Source: Humidesulfovibrio sp.
GTDB taxonomy: Bacteria; Desulfobacterota; Desulfovibrionia; Desulfovibrionales; Desulfovibrionaceae
Assembly: GCF_031082295.1 (NCBI RefSeq)
Contig: NZ_JAVHLD010000004.1
Coordinates: forward strand, 117,216 to 181,215
DNA length: 64,000 nt
Reading direction: 5' to 3'
Positions 1 to 7,726 of the stretch are shown piece after piece (the stretch's first letter is position 1; every line of letters begins with the position of its first letter). The translations under genes were made by a program, and so were the position numbers. The notes under the pieces are model-generated. The model saw only the letters and a list, made by a program, of their open reading frames with translations. It was not told where the DNA came from and searched no databases.

Positions 1-429
1 GGCGACCTTGCGATGGGGATGCTCGTCTGCTATGAAGCAATCTTTCCGGGGCTGGCGCAGGAACGTGTGTCCCAGGGCGCGAACCTCATCGTCATCATCA
101 GCAACGACGCATGGTTCGGAGCCACGTCAGCTCCCATGCAGCACCTGAATCTGACCGCGCTTCGGGCAATTGAGCAGGGCCGCTGGATCGTGCGCAGCAC
201 CAACACCGGCATATCGGCCTTCATCGATCCGCTGGGGCGCATCCACCGCGCCGGACCGCAATTCGAACCGCTTGCAGCGGCCTGGCAGGTGCATCCGAGG
301 TCGCAAGCGACTGTGTACCATCGAATGTACGGCCAGCTGCTGGTCCTTGCGGGTCTGCTCGCCGCAGTATTCGCGGTGCTGCTCTACCTGGGCGGCAAGA
401 GCCGTCTCGACAAGAATTCCAAGAACTAA
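1..429 (+). CDS. lnt: apolipoprotein N-acyltransferase, C-terminal part (cut by window edge)
   Basis: This is the 3' end of a gene that begins before the window; the frame is open from base 1. Lnt moves a fatty acyl chain onto the N-terminal cysteine of apolipoproteins in the inner membrane, the last step of lipoprotein maturation. The fragment carries the nitrilase-fold end of the enzyme: 'MLVCYEAIFP' contains the family's catalytic cysteine (residue 10 of the fragment), followed by 'SNDAWFG', 'SAPMQHL' and 'NTGISAFIDPLGR', all typical of Lnt. A hydrophobic helix near fragment residues 109-127 matches the last membrane span. prfB starts 20 bases downstream, so the two are probably co-transcribed. 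The glutamate and lysine of the catalytic triad lie outside the window. Confidence 0.93.
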   Translation, partial: GDLAMGMLVCYEAIFPGLAQERVSQGANLIVIISNDAWFGATSAPMQHLNLTALRAIEQGRWIVRSTNTGISAFIDPLGRIHRAGPQFEPLAAAWQVHPRSQATVYHRMYGQLLVLAGLLAAVFAVLLYLGGKSRLDKNSKN

Positions 430-449
430 CCAAAGAGACCTGAACGACA

Positions 450-1569
450 ATGCTTCAATTCGCTGATCTCAAAACCCAGGGCGTGGCCCTGCTGGAACAA
501 TTCGAAACCCTCTGGGGGCGCCTTTGACTATGACGAGTCAAGCGAGCGCCTGCGCGAAATAGAGAGCGTCCTTTCCAAGCCTGGCGCCTGGGACAAGCCC
601 GAACTATTGACCCCTGTCCTGCGCGAGAAAAGCGTCCTTGAGCTGCGCCTTGGCACCTACGACACCCTTGCCCAGGCCAAGACCGACGTGGATGACCTGC
701 TTGTACTCGCCCAGGAAGATCAAGCCCAGGAAGCTCTGGAGGCCCTGGAGGAGTATCTGGCCGTTTTCCAGGCGCGTCTAGACGAGACAGAGCTGTCCAT
801 CCTGCTTTCTGGCCCGGACGACAGCAGCGCCGCCATTCTGGAAATTCACCCCGGTGCTGGCGGCGTTGACGCCCAGGACTGGGCCGAGATGCTCCTGCGC
901 ATGTATCTGCGCTGGGCTGAGTATCGCAGTTTCCAGGTGGAGGAGCTTGACCGGCTCTATGGTGACGAGGCGGGCATCAAGAGCGTCACTCTGCAGATTA
1001 CCGGCCCCTATGCCTTCGGCCTGCTCAAGGGCGAGTCGGGCATCCACCGCCTTATCCGCATCTCCCCGTTCGACGCCTCCGGCCGCAGGCACACCGCCTT
1101 TGCCTCGGTGGACGTGTACCCGGACATCGACACCAACATCGAAATCGACGTCAAGGAAGAGGACCTGCGCATTGATGTGTTCCGCGCCAGCGGCCCCGGC
1201 GGCCAGCACGTGAACCGAACCAACTCCGCCGTGCGCATCACCCACCTGCCCACGAACATAGTCGTGCAGTGCCAGAACGAGAAGTCGCAGCTCAAGAACA
1301 AGCTGCACGCCATGAAGGTCTTGAAGGCGCGCCTGTACGAGCGCGAGATCAAGGAGCTGGAGGCAGGCAAGAAGGCCGACTACGCCAGCAAGGAGGCCAT
1401 CGCCTTTGGCAGCCAGATCCGCACCTACACCCTGCAGCCTTACCGGCTGGTGAAGGACCATCGCACCGGGCACGAGGACAGTGGCGTGGACGCTGTGCTG
1501 GACGGTCGCCTGGACGATTTCCTGCGCGCAACCCTGCTCTTCAGCCATGCCGAAAAGAAATCCGCCTAA
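450..1569 (+). CDS. prfB: peptide chain release factor 2, with programmed +1 frameshift
   Basis: RF2 releases the finished peptide at UGA and UAA stops. The gene is in two frames: ATG at 450 opens 25 codons ending at TGA 525-527, and after a +1 shift the frame runs from GAC 526 to the stop at 1567-1569, giving 372 residues. The SPF stop-recognition motif falls at residues 205-207 and GGQ at 250-252, the same numbers as in E. coli RF2, which supports both the start and the shift point. The zero-frame N-terminus 'MLQFADLKTQ' continues smoothly into 'DYDESSERLREIE'. It sits between lnt and a GGDEF-like gene on the same strand. RF2 controls its own level through the slow decoding of the internal UGA. 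Confidence 0.96.
511..528 (+). promoter_or_regulatory. RF2 autoregulatory frameshift site
   Basis: A Shine-Dalgarno-like GGGGG stands just upstream of the slippery CTT followed by TGA and C ('GGGGGCGCCTTTGAC'). This matches the classical RF2 arrangement: internal SD, CUU, UGA, C. When RF2 is scarce the ribosome pauses at UGA 525-527, peptidyl-tRNA-Leu slips +1 onto UUU and full-length RF2 is made. Confidence 0.95.
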
Positions 1570-1633
1570 ACCGGACATCTCGCCGCTGCTGGAGGAAATC
1601 CGCAGCATAGAGACGAGCGCCCAGGAGGAGCCA

Positions 1634-2341
1634 ATGCACGACGCCGAGTCCCTGTGTGTGCTTCGCGTGGTCCCAGGGCTCGACGGGCCGGCCTGGGCTT
1701 CCCTGAGCGCGAGCCACGGCCTTGAGCACTGGTGCGCCGTGCCCCTCGGCCAGTCCGCCCCTCAGGCCGACATTCTGGCCCAGGCCATCGGTCAGATTGC
1801 TGCTGCCCCATCGGAGCCTCTCCTTCATGACGTCCTGCGCACGGAAATCGAGCGTTCCCGCGCCTGTAACGTGCCCCTGGCCCTGGCCCTCATCCAGCCT
1901 GATGGCCCGCGCAGCGCAGTGAAACGGTTGGGCGCTTTGCTGGACCTGGTCCTTGGCCTGAAGCGCTGCTTCGACCACGCCTCAATGCTGGGTGGCGATC
2001 AATTGGCGATCGTCTTTTCCGGAGCGTCCCTGACCGAAGCTGAACGCTTTGTTGGCGCCATTCTCCGTCGAATTCGCGCAAACGGCGTGGACAAGTCCGC
2101 ACCGGCGGCCGAGGGCCTGCTCTGCTCGGCTGGCTTGGCCGGGTACGGCGGTTGCGTGGAGCTCACACCGGACGAACTCATCAACAGCGCGGGTTTGGCC
2201 TTGCAGGATGCCCGCAACCTGGGCGGCAACCGCCTGGAAGTGGCGGCCCCTGTTGACGTCTGCCTGGCCTCGCGTGACACGCTGGTGCACGCCAACGAAA
2301 AACATTTCCTCTTTACCGGCAAGAAAGCGGGGGACAAATGA
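1634..2341 (+). CDS. degenerate GGDEF-domain protein
   Basis: A protein of about 235 residues whose C-terminal half has the layout of a GGDEF domain, but the signature is 'GGDQLAIVF' (residues 120-128) instead of GGDEF/GGEEF. The family's catalytic acidic residue is therefore missing, so cyclic di-GMP synthesis is unlikely; a sensory or regulatory role is more plausible. The later part 'AGLALQDARNLGGNRLEV' matches the end of GGDEF domains. I chose ATG 1634 because AGGAGG lies 5 bases upstream; an in-frame ATG at 1547 would overlap the end of prfB and add 29 residues. The stop overlaps the next ATG (ATGA at 2338-2341), so translation is coupled to the FlhG/MinD-type ATPase. Confidence 0.72.
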   Translation: MHDAESLCVLRVVPGLDGPAWASLSASHGLEHWCAVPLGQSAPQADILAQAIGQIAAAPSEPLLHDVLRTEIERSRACNVPLALALIQPDGPRSAVKRLGALLDLVLGLKRCFDHASMLGGDQLAIVFSGASLTEAERFVGAILRRIRANGVDKSAPAAEGLLCSAGLAGYGGCVELTPDELINSAGLALQDARNLGGNRLEVAAPVDVCLASRDTLVHANEKHFLFTGKKAGDK

Positions 2342-3228
2342 CCGACACCAACCCTGAGATCACCGCAGGGGCGACTCCGGACGAGCAAAGCGCCACTGCC
2401 GCGGTGAACCCCGGCAGCACGGTGAGCCTGTGCATAATGAGCGGCAAAGGCGGCGTGGGAAAAACCAACCTCTCGCTGAACCTGGGCCTGGTGCTGCGTG
2501 ACATGGGCCACAAGCTCTTGCTCATGGACTGCGACCTTGGCCTGGCCAATCTTGACGTTCTGCTCGGCCTGACGCCGGAGAAGAACATGCAGGATTTACT
2601 TTCCGGCGATGTGCGGCCTGAAGATGTGCTGCTGCATGTGGAGGAGGGCCTTGACATTCTGCCGGCAGCCAGCGGCGTCCCGGAGCTGGTGGAAATGGAT
2701 CAGAACCAGCGCGACGAACTGTTCGAGACGCTCACGGACATGATCAAGGGCTACGAATTCCTGCTGCTCGACCTGGGTGCGGGCATCAGCGGCACGGTGC
2801 TGGCCCTGGCACGCATGGCACAGATGCGTGTGGTGCTGGTGACGCCGGAGCCGACCTCGCTCACCGACGGCTATGCCATCATCAAGGTTCTCAACGCCAA
2901 GTACGGAGTGCGCGACTTCTGCGTGGTGGTGAACCAGGCAACCGCAAAGGAAGCCAGCGAAACTTTTCAACGTTTGAACATGGCATGCAAAACTTTTCTT
3001 GGTTTCGACCTCGTCAACCTGGGCCATGTTCGCCTTGACCGCACTCTCACACAGGCCGTCATCGACCAGACGCCGCTGGCGAGGTTCGCCCCGGAATGCC
3101 CAGCCATCAAGGACATTCGAGTCATCGCGCAACGCGTCTCCAGCTATCGCAAGCAGAACATGGAAACCATCTCCGGCCGAAAAGCCCTCAAGGAATTTCT
3201 TCCCACTGCAACCTCACGAAACCCTTGA
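2338..3228 (+). CDS. MinD/ParA-family ATPase, FlhG (FleN)-like
   Basis: A 296-residue P-loop ATPase. The deviant Walker A 'SGKGGVGKTNLSLNLG' (residues 35-50) is followed by 'LLMDCDLGLANLDVLLGL', the pattern of FlhG/FleN proteins that count flagella, more than of MinD proper. A membrane-targeting C-terminal helix is not obvious. FlhG normally works with FlhF and flagellar regulators at the pole, but no flagellar genes are nearby, so the role could also be general polar positioning. The start overlaps the preceding degenerate GGDEF gene. The stop TGA overlaps the TTGACG hexamer of a possible promoter for the next gene. Confidence 0.82.
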   Translation: MTDTNPEITAGATPDEQSATAAVNPGSTVSLCIMSGKGGVGKTNLSLNLGLVLRDMGHKLLLMDCDLGLANLDVLLGLTPEKNMQDLLSGDVRPEDVLLHVEEGLDILPAASGVPELVEMDQNQRDELFETLTDMIKGYEFLLLDLGAGISGTVLALARMAQMRVVLVTPEPTSLTDGYAIIKVLNAKYGVRDFCVVVNQATAKEASETFQRLNMACKTFLGFDLVNLGHVRLDRTLTQAVIDQTPLARFAPECPAIKDIRVIAQRVSSYRKQNMETISGRKALKEFLPTATSRNP

Positions 3229-3265
3229 CGGAATGCCTGGATTTTAGGCATATGGACAGTATAAG
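3225..3265 (+). promoter_or_regulatory. possible promoter for the HU gene
   Basis: TTGACG (3225-3230) overlaps the stop of the upstream ATPase gene. Possible -10 boxes are CATATG at 3249 (18-base spacer) and TATAAG at 3260 (spacing poor). A small inverted repeat (ATGCCT/AGGCAT) lies between. The match is moderate; a start in this 100-base gap is plausible because an abundant HU protein would need its own promoter. Confidence 0.3.
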
Positions 3266-3329
3266 TGATGAAGTCCATGCCCTCGGCGGGGTGCCCACCC
3301 CACCAAACAGGCCAACAAACGGAGCGGAC

Positions 3330-3605
3330 ATGAACAAGAGCGAGCTCATAAAGGCGCTGGCCGAAGAGAAGAAACTGCACATCGACGATGCCACCAAGAT
3401 TGTTGGAGCATTCTTCGACTCCATCAAGGACGCGCTTGTCGCAGGCGACAGGGTTGAAGTGCGTGGTTTCGGCAGCTTCAAGGTCAAAGACTACAATGGG
3501 TACACCGGCCGCAATCCCAAGACTGGAACAGTTGTTCAGGTCCAGCCCAAACGCCTGCCCTTCTTCCGTCCAGGCAAAGAGCTCAAGGAATTCATCAACG
3601 ACTAG
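3330..3605 (+). CDS. HU/IHF-family DNA-binding protein
   Basis: A 91-residue histone-like protein that bends and compacts DNA as a dimer. Family hallmarks are the N-terminal 'MNKSELIKALAE', the 'GFGSFKVKDYNGYTGRNP' beta-arm entry and 'RNPKTG' followed by a C-terminal 'FFRPGKELKE'. ATG 3330 gives the standard family length; longer in-frame starts upstream would run through the stop region of the preceding gene. It could be HU or an IHF-like subunit; the sequence alone does not settle this. The selenoprotein candidate starts one base after its stop, so the two are probably on one transcript. Confidence 0.93.
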   Translation: MNKSELIKALAEEKKLHIDDATKIVGAFFDSIKDALVAGDRVEVRGFGSFKVKDYNGYTGRNPKTGTVVQVQPKRLPFFRPGKELKEFIND

Positions 3606-3606
3606 T

Positions 3607-4491
3607 ATGTTGCGCATCCTCACGCTTCTGCTTTTTGCAGTACTGGCCTTTGCGACGGATGTACACGCTGGTGCGGCAAAGCTCACCTTGCTCTTCAGCG
3701 GTAACACGGAAGCAGAAGCTCGTCCCTGCCCGTCCTGAGGCGGGAAGACCGTAGGCGGACTGGCCCGGCGGGCCACGTTGCAGAATGCGCTTCGACAGAG
3801 CGCGCCCAAAGAGGCACCGGTGCTTGTTCTCGCCGGTGCCTATGAATTCGCCCAGTTCCAGGCGCAAAAGCCCCCAACGCGCAAGCGGCTTGAGTTCATG
3901 GTCAAGGCCTTCGATCTCCTGCGCAATGACCTGGTCTATGTCACGCCCTATGAACGCGGGATACTCACCCAGGCAGGTGTTCAGCCAAGCAAACTCTGGC
4001 GTGGCTCCAATCGCCTTGAACAGCACATGCTTGGCAAGGACTCGGCGCACAGAGTCGGCGTGCTTCTTCTCCCACCCCTTCCCGATGGCGCGAAAACCCT
4101 CCCACTGGCACTTGTCCAGCAGATTGAGGGCGCGGTACGCACGCTCAGGGCCAAGGCACGCCTCATCGTGGCCATGAGCCCTTGGGGCTACTCGCTGGAG
4201 CAGGAACTGCTCAAGTCGGATGGCCCCTTGCCCGACGTGCTGCTCGGTTCCGGTGTCGGCATAGGCCTTGTTGGCAACATCTCGCCAAAGGGAAAAACTC
4301 TCTGGATACGCGCCTTCACCCAGGGCAAGTCCATGAGTCGCATCGACATTCTTGCCTGGCCCGACCACGCCGACGCCAATTTCAAATGGACGGAAGAGCA
4401 AAATGTTCGTATGACCCTACTCGGGTTGACTGATCATTACATGGAAGATTCGCATATGCTCTCGCTCATGCAGAACATGGGCACGGACTAG
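3607..4491 (+). CDS. candidate exported selenoprotein (CxxU) of the UshA-like type
   Basis: One frame runs from ATG 3607 to TAG 4491 with a single in-frame TGA at codon 44 (3736-3738), giving 294 residues. Residues 1-22 are a signal peptide (MLRILTLLLFAVLAF, ending near HAG). The text around the TGA reads 'NTEAEARPCPS-U-GGKTV' and goes on with 'GGLARRATLQ'. Residue 44 therefore completes a CxxU motif with Cys41, and the sequence on both sides of the UGA is continuous and protein-like. Related UshA-like/5'-nucleotidase-type proteins, as I recall them, have cysteine here before a 'GGLARR' stretch. No ATG or GTG allows a credible restart just after the UGA, and the 250 downstream codons are intact. 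A hairpin starts 22 bases after the UGA (3761-3775). A simple nonsense mutation is the alternative. Function is unknown; a periplasmic redox or phosphoesterase-like role is only inferred. It sits between HU and dapA. Confidence 0.8.
3761..3775 (+). promoter_or_regulatory. candidate bacterial SECIS hairpin
   Basis: TGGCCC-GGC-GGGCCA is a perfect 6-bp stem with a 3-base loop that starts with G. The loop G lies about 28 bases after the UGA at 3736-3738. Known bacterial SECIS elements sit immediately downstream of the UGA with a small G-containing apical loop roughly 16-37 bases away, which this satisfies. A second stem, CCCGTC/GGCGGG, brackets the UGA itself (3729-3744). Confidence 0.6.
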
Positions 4492-4524
4492 CCTGACCGC
4501 AGAGAGTCGGTCAGAGGAGGAAGG

Positions 4525-5403
4525 ATGCAGTTGCGCGGCGCGTTTACCGCACTGGTGACGCCGTTCAAGAACGGCGCCGTGGACGAGGAGGCCTACAGGG
4601 CTTTCATCGAATGGCAGATCGAACAGGGAATCAACGGCGTTGTGCCCTGCGGCACCACCGGCGAGGCCGCTACCCTCTCTCATGCGGAACAGGGGCAGGT
4701 CATCCGTATCTGTGTCGATCAGGTAAAGGGGCGCGTCCCGGTCATAGCCGGAGCTGGCTCCAACAACACCCTGGAAGCCATCGAGTTGACCAGCATGGCC
4801 AAAAAGGCCGGGGCTGACGCAGCACTCATCATCACCCCCTACTACAACAAACCCACGCCTGACGGCTTGGTGGCGCACTTCAAGGCCATCGCCGCCGAGG
4901 CCTCCATGCCGTTCATACTGTACAACGTGCCTGGCCGCACTGGACAGAACGTCCTGCCCAAGACCATAGCGCGCATCGTCAAAGAAGTGCCAGAGGTCAT
5001 CGGCTGCAAAGAAGCCACGGGTGACATCAAGCAGGGGTCGGAGCTGTGCGAGATCATGGGCAAGGAGTTCGTGGTCCTGTCCGGTGACGACTTCACCGTG
5101 CTGCCCTTGCTCTCCGTAGGCGGATGCGGAACCATCTCGGTCACCTCCAACGTCATGCCCGCCAAGATGTCCGGCATGATTGACGCCTACTTCAAGCGCG
5201 ACATCGTTCGCGCCCAGGCGCTGCATATGGAGATGAACCCGGTGAACAGGGCCATGTTCCTTGAGACGAACCCCATCCCGGTCAAGACGGCACTGTCGCT
5301 CATGGGCAAGATGGGCGTCGAGTTCCGGTTGCCTCTTGTTCCCATTGAGCCAGCCAACCTGGCCAAGCTCACCGAAGTCCTCAAGACCAGCGGGCTTCTG
5401 TAA
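4525..5403 (+). CDS. dapA: 4-hydroxy-tetrahydrodipicolinate synthase
   Basis: DapA condenses pyruvate with aspartate semialdehyde, the first committed step to diaminopimelate and lysine, in the cytoplasm. The 292 residues match the family length. The Schiff-base lysine is K162 in 'GCKEATGD', the catalytic tyrosine is Y133 in 'ILYNVPGRTG', and 'CGTTGEAATL' forms the substrate site. A strong GAGGAGG-type ribosome site precedes ATG 4525. A clear terminator follows at 5429-5460. dapB, the next enzyme of the pathway, is also in this window (25238-26014) but in a different transcription unit. Confidence 0.97.
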   Translation: MQLRGAFTALVTPFKNGAVDEEAYRAFIEWQIEQGINGVVPCGTTGEAATLSHAEQGQVIRICVDQVKGRVPVIAGAGSNNTLEAIELTSMAKKAGADAALIITPYYNKPTPDGLVAHFKAIAAEASMPFILYNVPGRTGQNVLPKTIARIVKEVPEVIGCKEATGDIKQGSELCEIMGKEFVVLSGDDFTVLPLLSVGGCGTISVTSNVMPAKMSGMIDAYFKRDIVRAQALHMEMNPVNRAMFLETNPIPVKTALSLMGKMGVEFRLPLVPIEPANLAKLTEVLKTSGLL

Positions 5404-5428
5404 AGCTCTCTACCGAAGATTCACAAGG

Positions 5429-5460
5429 AACGCCCTGGCAGCAGTTGTTGCCAGGGCGTT
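5429..5460 (+). terminator. intrinsic terminator after dapA
   Basis: AACGCCCTGGCA (5429-5440) pairs perfectly with TGCCAGGGCGTT (5449-5460) around an 8-base loop, a 12-bp stem ending in TT and then CTGCTTT. It ends the rightward lnt...dapA unit. Confidence 0.8.
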
Positions 5461-5479
5461 CTGCTTTGCGATGCGCCAC

Positions 5480-5510
5480 AAAAAAGGCGGGCTCCCGAAG
5501 GAACCCGCCT
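5480..5510 (-). terminator. intrinsic terminator after ppaC
   Basis: Read on the minus strand, AGGCGGG pairs with CCCGCCT, with a TTCG-type apical loop, and is followed by a run of six T. It lies 30 bases after the ppaC stop and faces the dapA terminator. Confidence 0.85.
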
Positions 5511-5541
5511 GTGGAGTCAGATCAGCTTGTCGTTGCTTGGA

Positions 5542-6465
5542 CTAAGCGAAAGCCTTTTCCATGGGGGGCACGACCTGCTTCTTGCGGCTCATGCAGCCGT
5601 CAACCCACATGGAGTTGAGCGCGCCGCCGACCTTGCCGCCGAAGGCCTTCTCGACCAGGGAGGCGTCCTGGGAGACCACGAGGATCTCGGAGCCTTCCTT
5701 CATGATGTCGGTGAGGAGCAGCATGACGGTGTGACGGCCGTCGGCCTGCAGCTTCTTGCACTCTTCAACCAGAGCGGGCTTGATCTTGTCGAGCAGGCCG
5801 AGGTCAAGAACCTCAACCTGGCCGATGCCGACCTTCTTGCCACCCATGTTGAAGTCCTTGTAGTCGCGGTTCATCAGGTCGACGGCGGGGATGCCCTCAA
5901 CGGAACCCTTGATCTTCAGCATGTCCATGCCCAGGGACTTGTAGTCGGCCACGCCGGCGATCTTGGCCAGAGCCTCGACGGCCTTCTTGTCGGCGTCGGT
6001 GCAGGTGGGGGACTTGAACAGAACGGTGTCGTTCAGGATGGCGAGCATGATGGCGCCGGCGATGTTCTTGGGGATCTCGATGCCGTAGAACTCGTACATG
6101 GCCTTGATCACGGTGCCGGTGCAGCCCACGGGCCAAACCCACATCTCGAGGGGGTTGGAGGTGGTCACGTCGCCCAGCTTGTGGTGGTCAACGACGACAA
6201 CGACCTTGCCCTTGTCAAGGTTGTCCAGGGCCTGGGACAGTTCGGTGGTGTCGACCAGGGCGACGTCCTTGCCGGTGGCGTCGGTCTCGATGGCGGGAGC
6301 GGCCAGACCAAAAGTCTTCAACACGAACTCGGTGTCCGGGGTGCAGGGGCCCTGGGCCACGGCCACAGCTTCCATGCCGCGCTTGCTCAGCAGATCGGCA
6401 ACGGCGATGGCGGCGGTGATGGTATCGCAATCCGGATTTTTGTGACCAGCAACGATAATAGCCAT
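5542..6465 (-). CDS. ppaC: manganese-dependent inorganic pyrophosphatase
   Basis: Family II (DHH) pyrophosphatase, 307 residues, hydrolysing PPi to phosphate in the cytoplasm. Metal ligands are visible in 'AGHKNPDCDT' (H8, D12, D14) and in the DHH motif 'VVVVDHHKLGD'; the C-terminal DHHA2 end contains 'MSRKKQVVPP'. There are no CBS or DRTGG regulatory inserts, so it is the short unregulated form. AGGAGG lies 6 bases before the ATG. In sulfate reducers this enzyme pulls sulfate activation by ATP sulfurylase forward by removing PPi. It is followed by its own terminator, and is separated by 93 bases from the PTS genes upstream. Confidence 0.97.
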   Translation of the reverse strand: MAIIVAGHKNPDCDTITAAIAVADLLSKRGMEAVAVAQGPCTPDTEFVLKTFGLAAPAIETDATGKDVALVDTTELSQALDNLDKGKVVVVVDHHKLGDVTTSNPLEMWVWPVGCTGTVIKAMYEFYGIEIPKNIAGAIMLAILNDTVLFKSPTCTDADKKAVEALAKIAGVADYKSLGMDMLKIKGSVEGIPAVDLMNRDYKDFNMGGKKVGIGQVEVLDLGLLDKIKPALVEECKKLQADGRHTVMLLLTDIMKEGSEILVVSQDASLVEKAFGGKVGGALNSMWVDGCMSRKKQVVPPMEKAFA

Positions 6466-6558
6466 GAAAGTCCTCCTAAAAATTATTGTTATTGCCTAGG
6501 ATTGTCCTTTCCGTTTGGACGATTGTTCCATTTATCACAAAGATCGCGGCTTGCCAAG

Positions 6559-7265
6559 CTAGAAGATGCCCGCAAGGCGGAAAAAACCGAGGACAACTGC
6601 GCCAACGCCAACGGAAAGATACAGACTGCGCAGACGTAGTGACAGAAGCCCGCCAAGGCTCGCCGCGATGAGGAAATGGCTCCACTTCAGGTCGAGGTCG
6701 AAGAAAAAGCCGGAATACTGGTTGAGCACGAAACGCAGAAGCACAGCCAGCACCCCCGCCCCGACAACAAAGAAGAGCCAGGACAGAAGCAGTTTGCCAA
6801 ACAGCGTCCGCGCGATAAGCTTGGCGGGAATGTCGTCACCGGAAGGTCTGCGCACCCAATGCAGGATGGAGCTGTATGAGCGGTTCAAGCGGTCGCGAAG
6901 GTTCCGGTCTAGCTTCGCCCCAAGCCATGCCATGGGAAGTCCGAAGATGAGCGCGAGGAACACAAGCGGCGGCGCATCCAGCCCAAAGTACGTCGCCAGG
7001 GCAAGTCCGGTAAAGGCGGCTGCTGTCATGTGCGGCGGAATGAAGGTTCCCACCGGAATGAAGTCGAGCCAGAGCAGCTCGTAGAAGATGGCGATGTAGA
7101 GGCAGGAGGTCAGATTCCCAAACACAAGCCCCCAACAGAGGCCGATGACCAGCGGTCGTTCAAGGAGTCCCAGGCTTATCGAGAAGCGGCACAGGGCGAA
7201 CAGGGCAAAAAAAAACCGACTGCGGCAAACCACGCTGGTCCGGTCAAGGGAAGATCGATCATCAT
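6559..7265 (-). CDS. mannose-family PTS IIC-like membrane protein, frame broken at a T9 tract
   Basis: An integral membrane protein of the mannose/sorbose PTS IIC type, with several hydrophobic helices such as 'LVIGLCWGLVFGNLTSCLYI'. The natural start is ATG 7265-7263, which overlaps the IIB stop as ATGA and gives an N-terminus 'MMIDLPLTGPAWFAAVG'. That frame enters a run of nine T (plus-strand A 7207-7215) and leaves it one base out of frame with the main body of the gene (from 7206 down to 6559). Ten T would make one 235-residue protein. The only start in the main frame is GTG 7233, which has no ribosome site and would remove the N-terminus. Either the read is one base short, or the gene uses slippage or is phase-variable. 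Without a IID gene nearby, sugar transport is doubtful. Confidence 0.8.
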
Positions 7266-7723
7266 GAGAACCTCACGTGCACGGGGTCGTTTGGAACGCA
7301 GCGGAAATCCAGCTCCACACCGTTACCCAAAAGGTAGCGCAGGCAGGCCTCGTCGTCTGGGCCGAGGGAAACGCTCGGCGAGAGCTGTCGTTTCCCGTTG
7401 GCGTAATGCAGGTTGCCCACGTTCAGGGTGTCGAGCTGAAGCCCCTTCTCGACTGCACGCCGCACATCAAGGCATGAGGAAAAGAGCAGCAGCGTCGCAT
7501 CACGAGAAGCCCCGGTCATGCGCGGGTCTCGCACCAGCTGGTCGATGCTCAGGAAGGCACTGTCGACGGCTCTCGGGATGGCCAAGGCCATTATCTCCTG
7601 CTGAAGCTCGTCCTGGGCCAGATCGTCATTGCCGACGATGATGCAGCGCGCGCCGATATGGGGAACCCACGCCTCCACCACCTGACCGTGGATTAGTCTG
7701 TTGTCCACACGCACCCAAAACAT
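7262..7723 (-). CDS. mannose-family PTS IIB component
   Basis: A 153-residue cytoplasmic phosphocarrier. The N-terminal 'RVDNRLIHGQVVEAWV' is the IIB signature and H12 is the phosphorylated histidine, which takes phosphate from IIA and normally passes it to the sugar through IIC/IID. The domain is the full family length. It starts 3 bases after the IIA stop and overlaps the IIC start by ATGA. Since IID is absent here, the phosphoryl group may serve regulation rather than uptake (inference). Confidence 0.92.
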   Translation of the reverse strand: MFWVRVDNRLIHGQVVEAWVPHIGARCIIVGNDDLAQDELQQEIMALAIPRAVDSAFLSIDQLVRDPRMTGASRDATLLLFSSCLDVRRAVEKGLQLDTLNVGNLHYANGKRQLSPSVSLGPDDEACLRYLLGNGVELDFRCVPNDPVHVRFS

Positions 7724-7726
7724 TGC

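Noticed and set aside
3736..3738. Nonsense mutation (pseudogene) as the explanation for the UGA
   Set aside because: Not excluded, but less likely: the downstream frame is intact, the UGA falls at a redox-motif position, and a SECIS-like hairpin follows.
3778..4491. Reading the region as a separate 237-residue protein starting at TTG 3778
   Set aside because: No ribosome site, no signal peptide, and the frame is continuous with the upstream signal peptide and CxxU motif across one UGA.
5527..6639. A 370-codon open frame opposite ppaC
   Set aside because: It is a shadow of the well-supported pyrophosphatase; composition is low-complexity (Gly/His/Val-rich) and it has no ribosome site.
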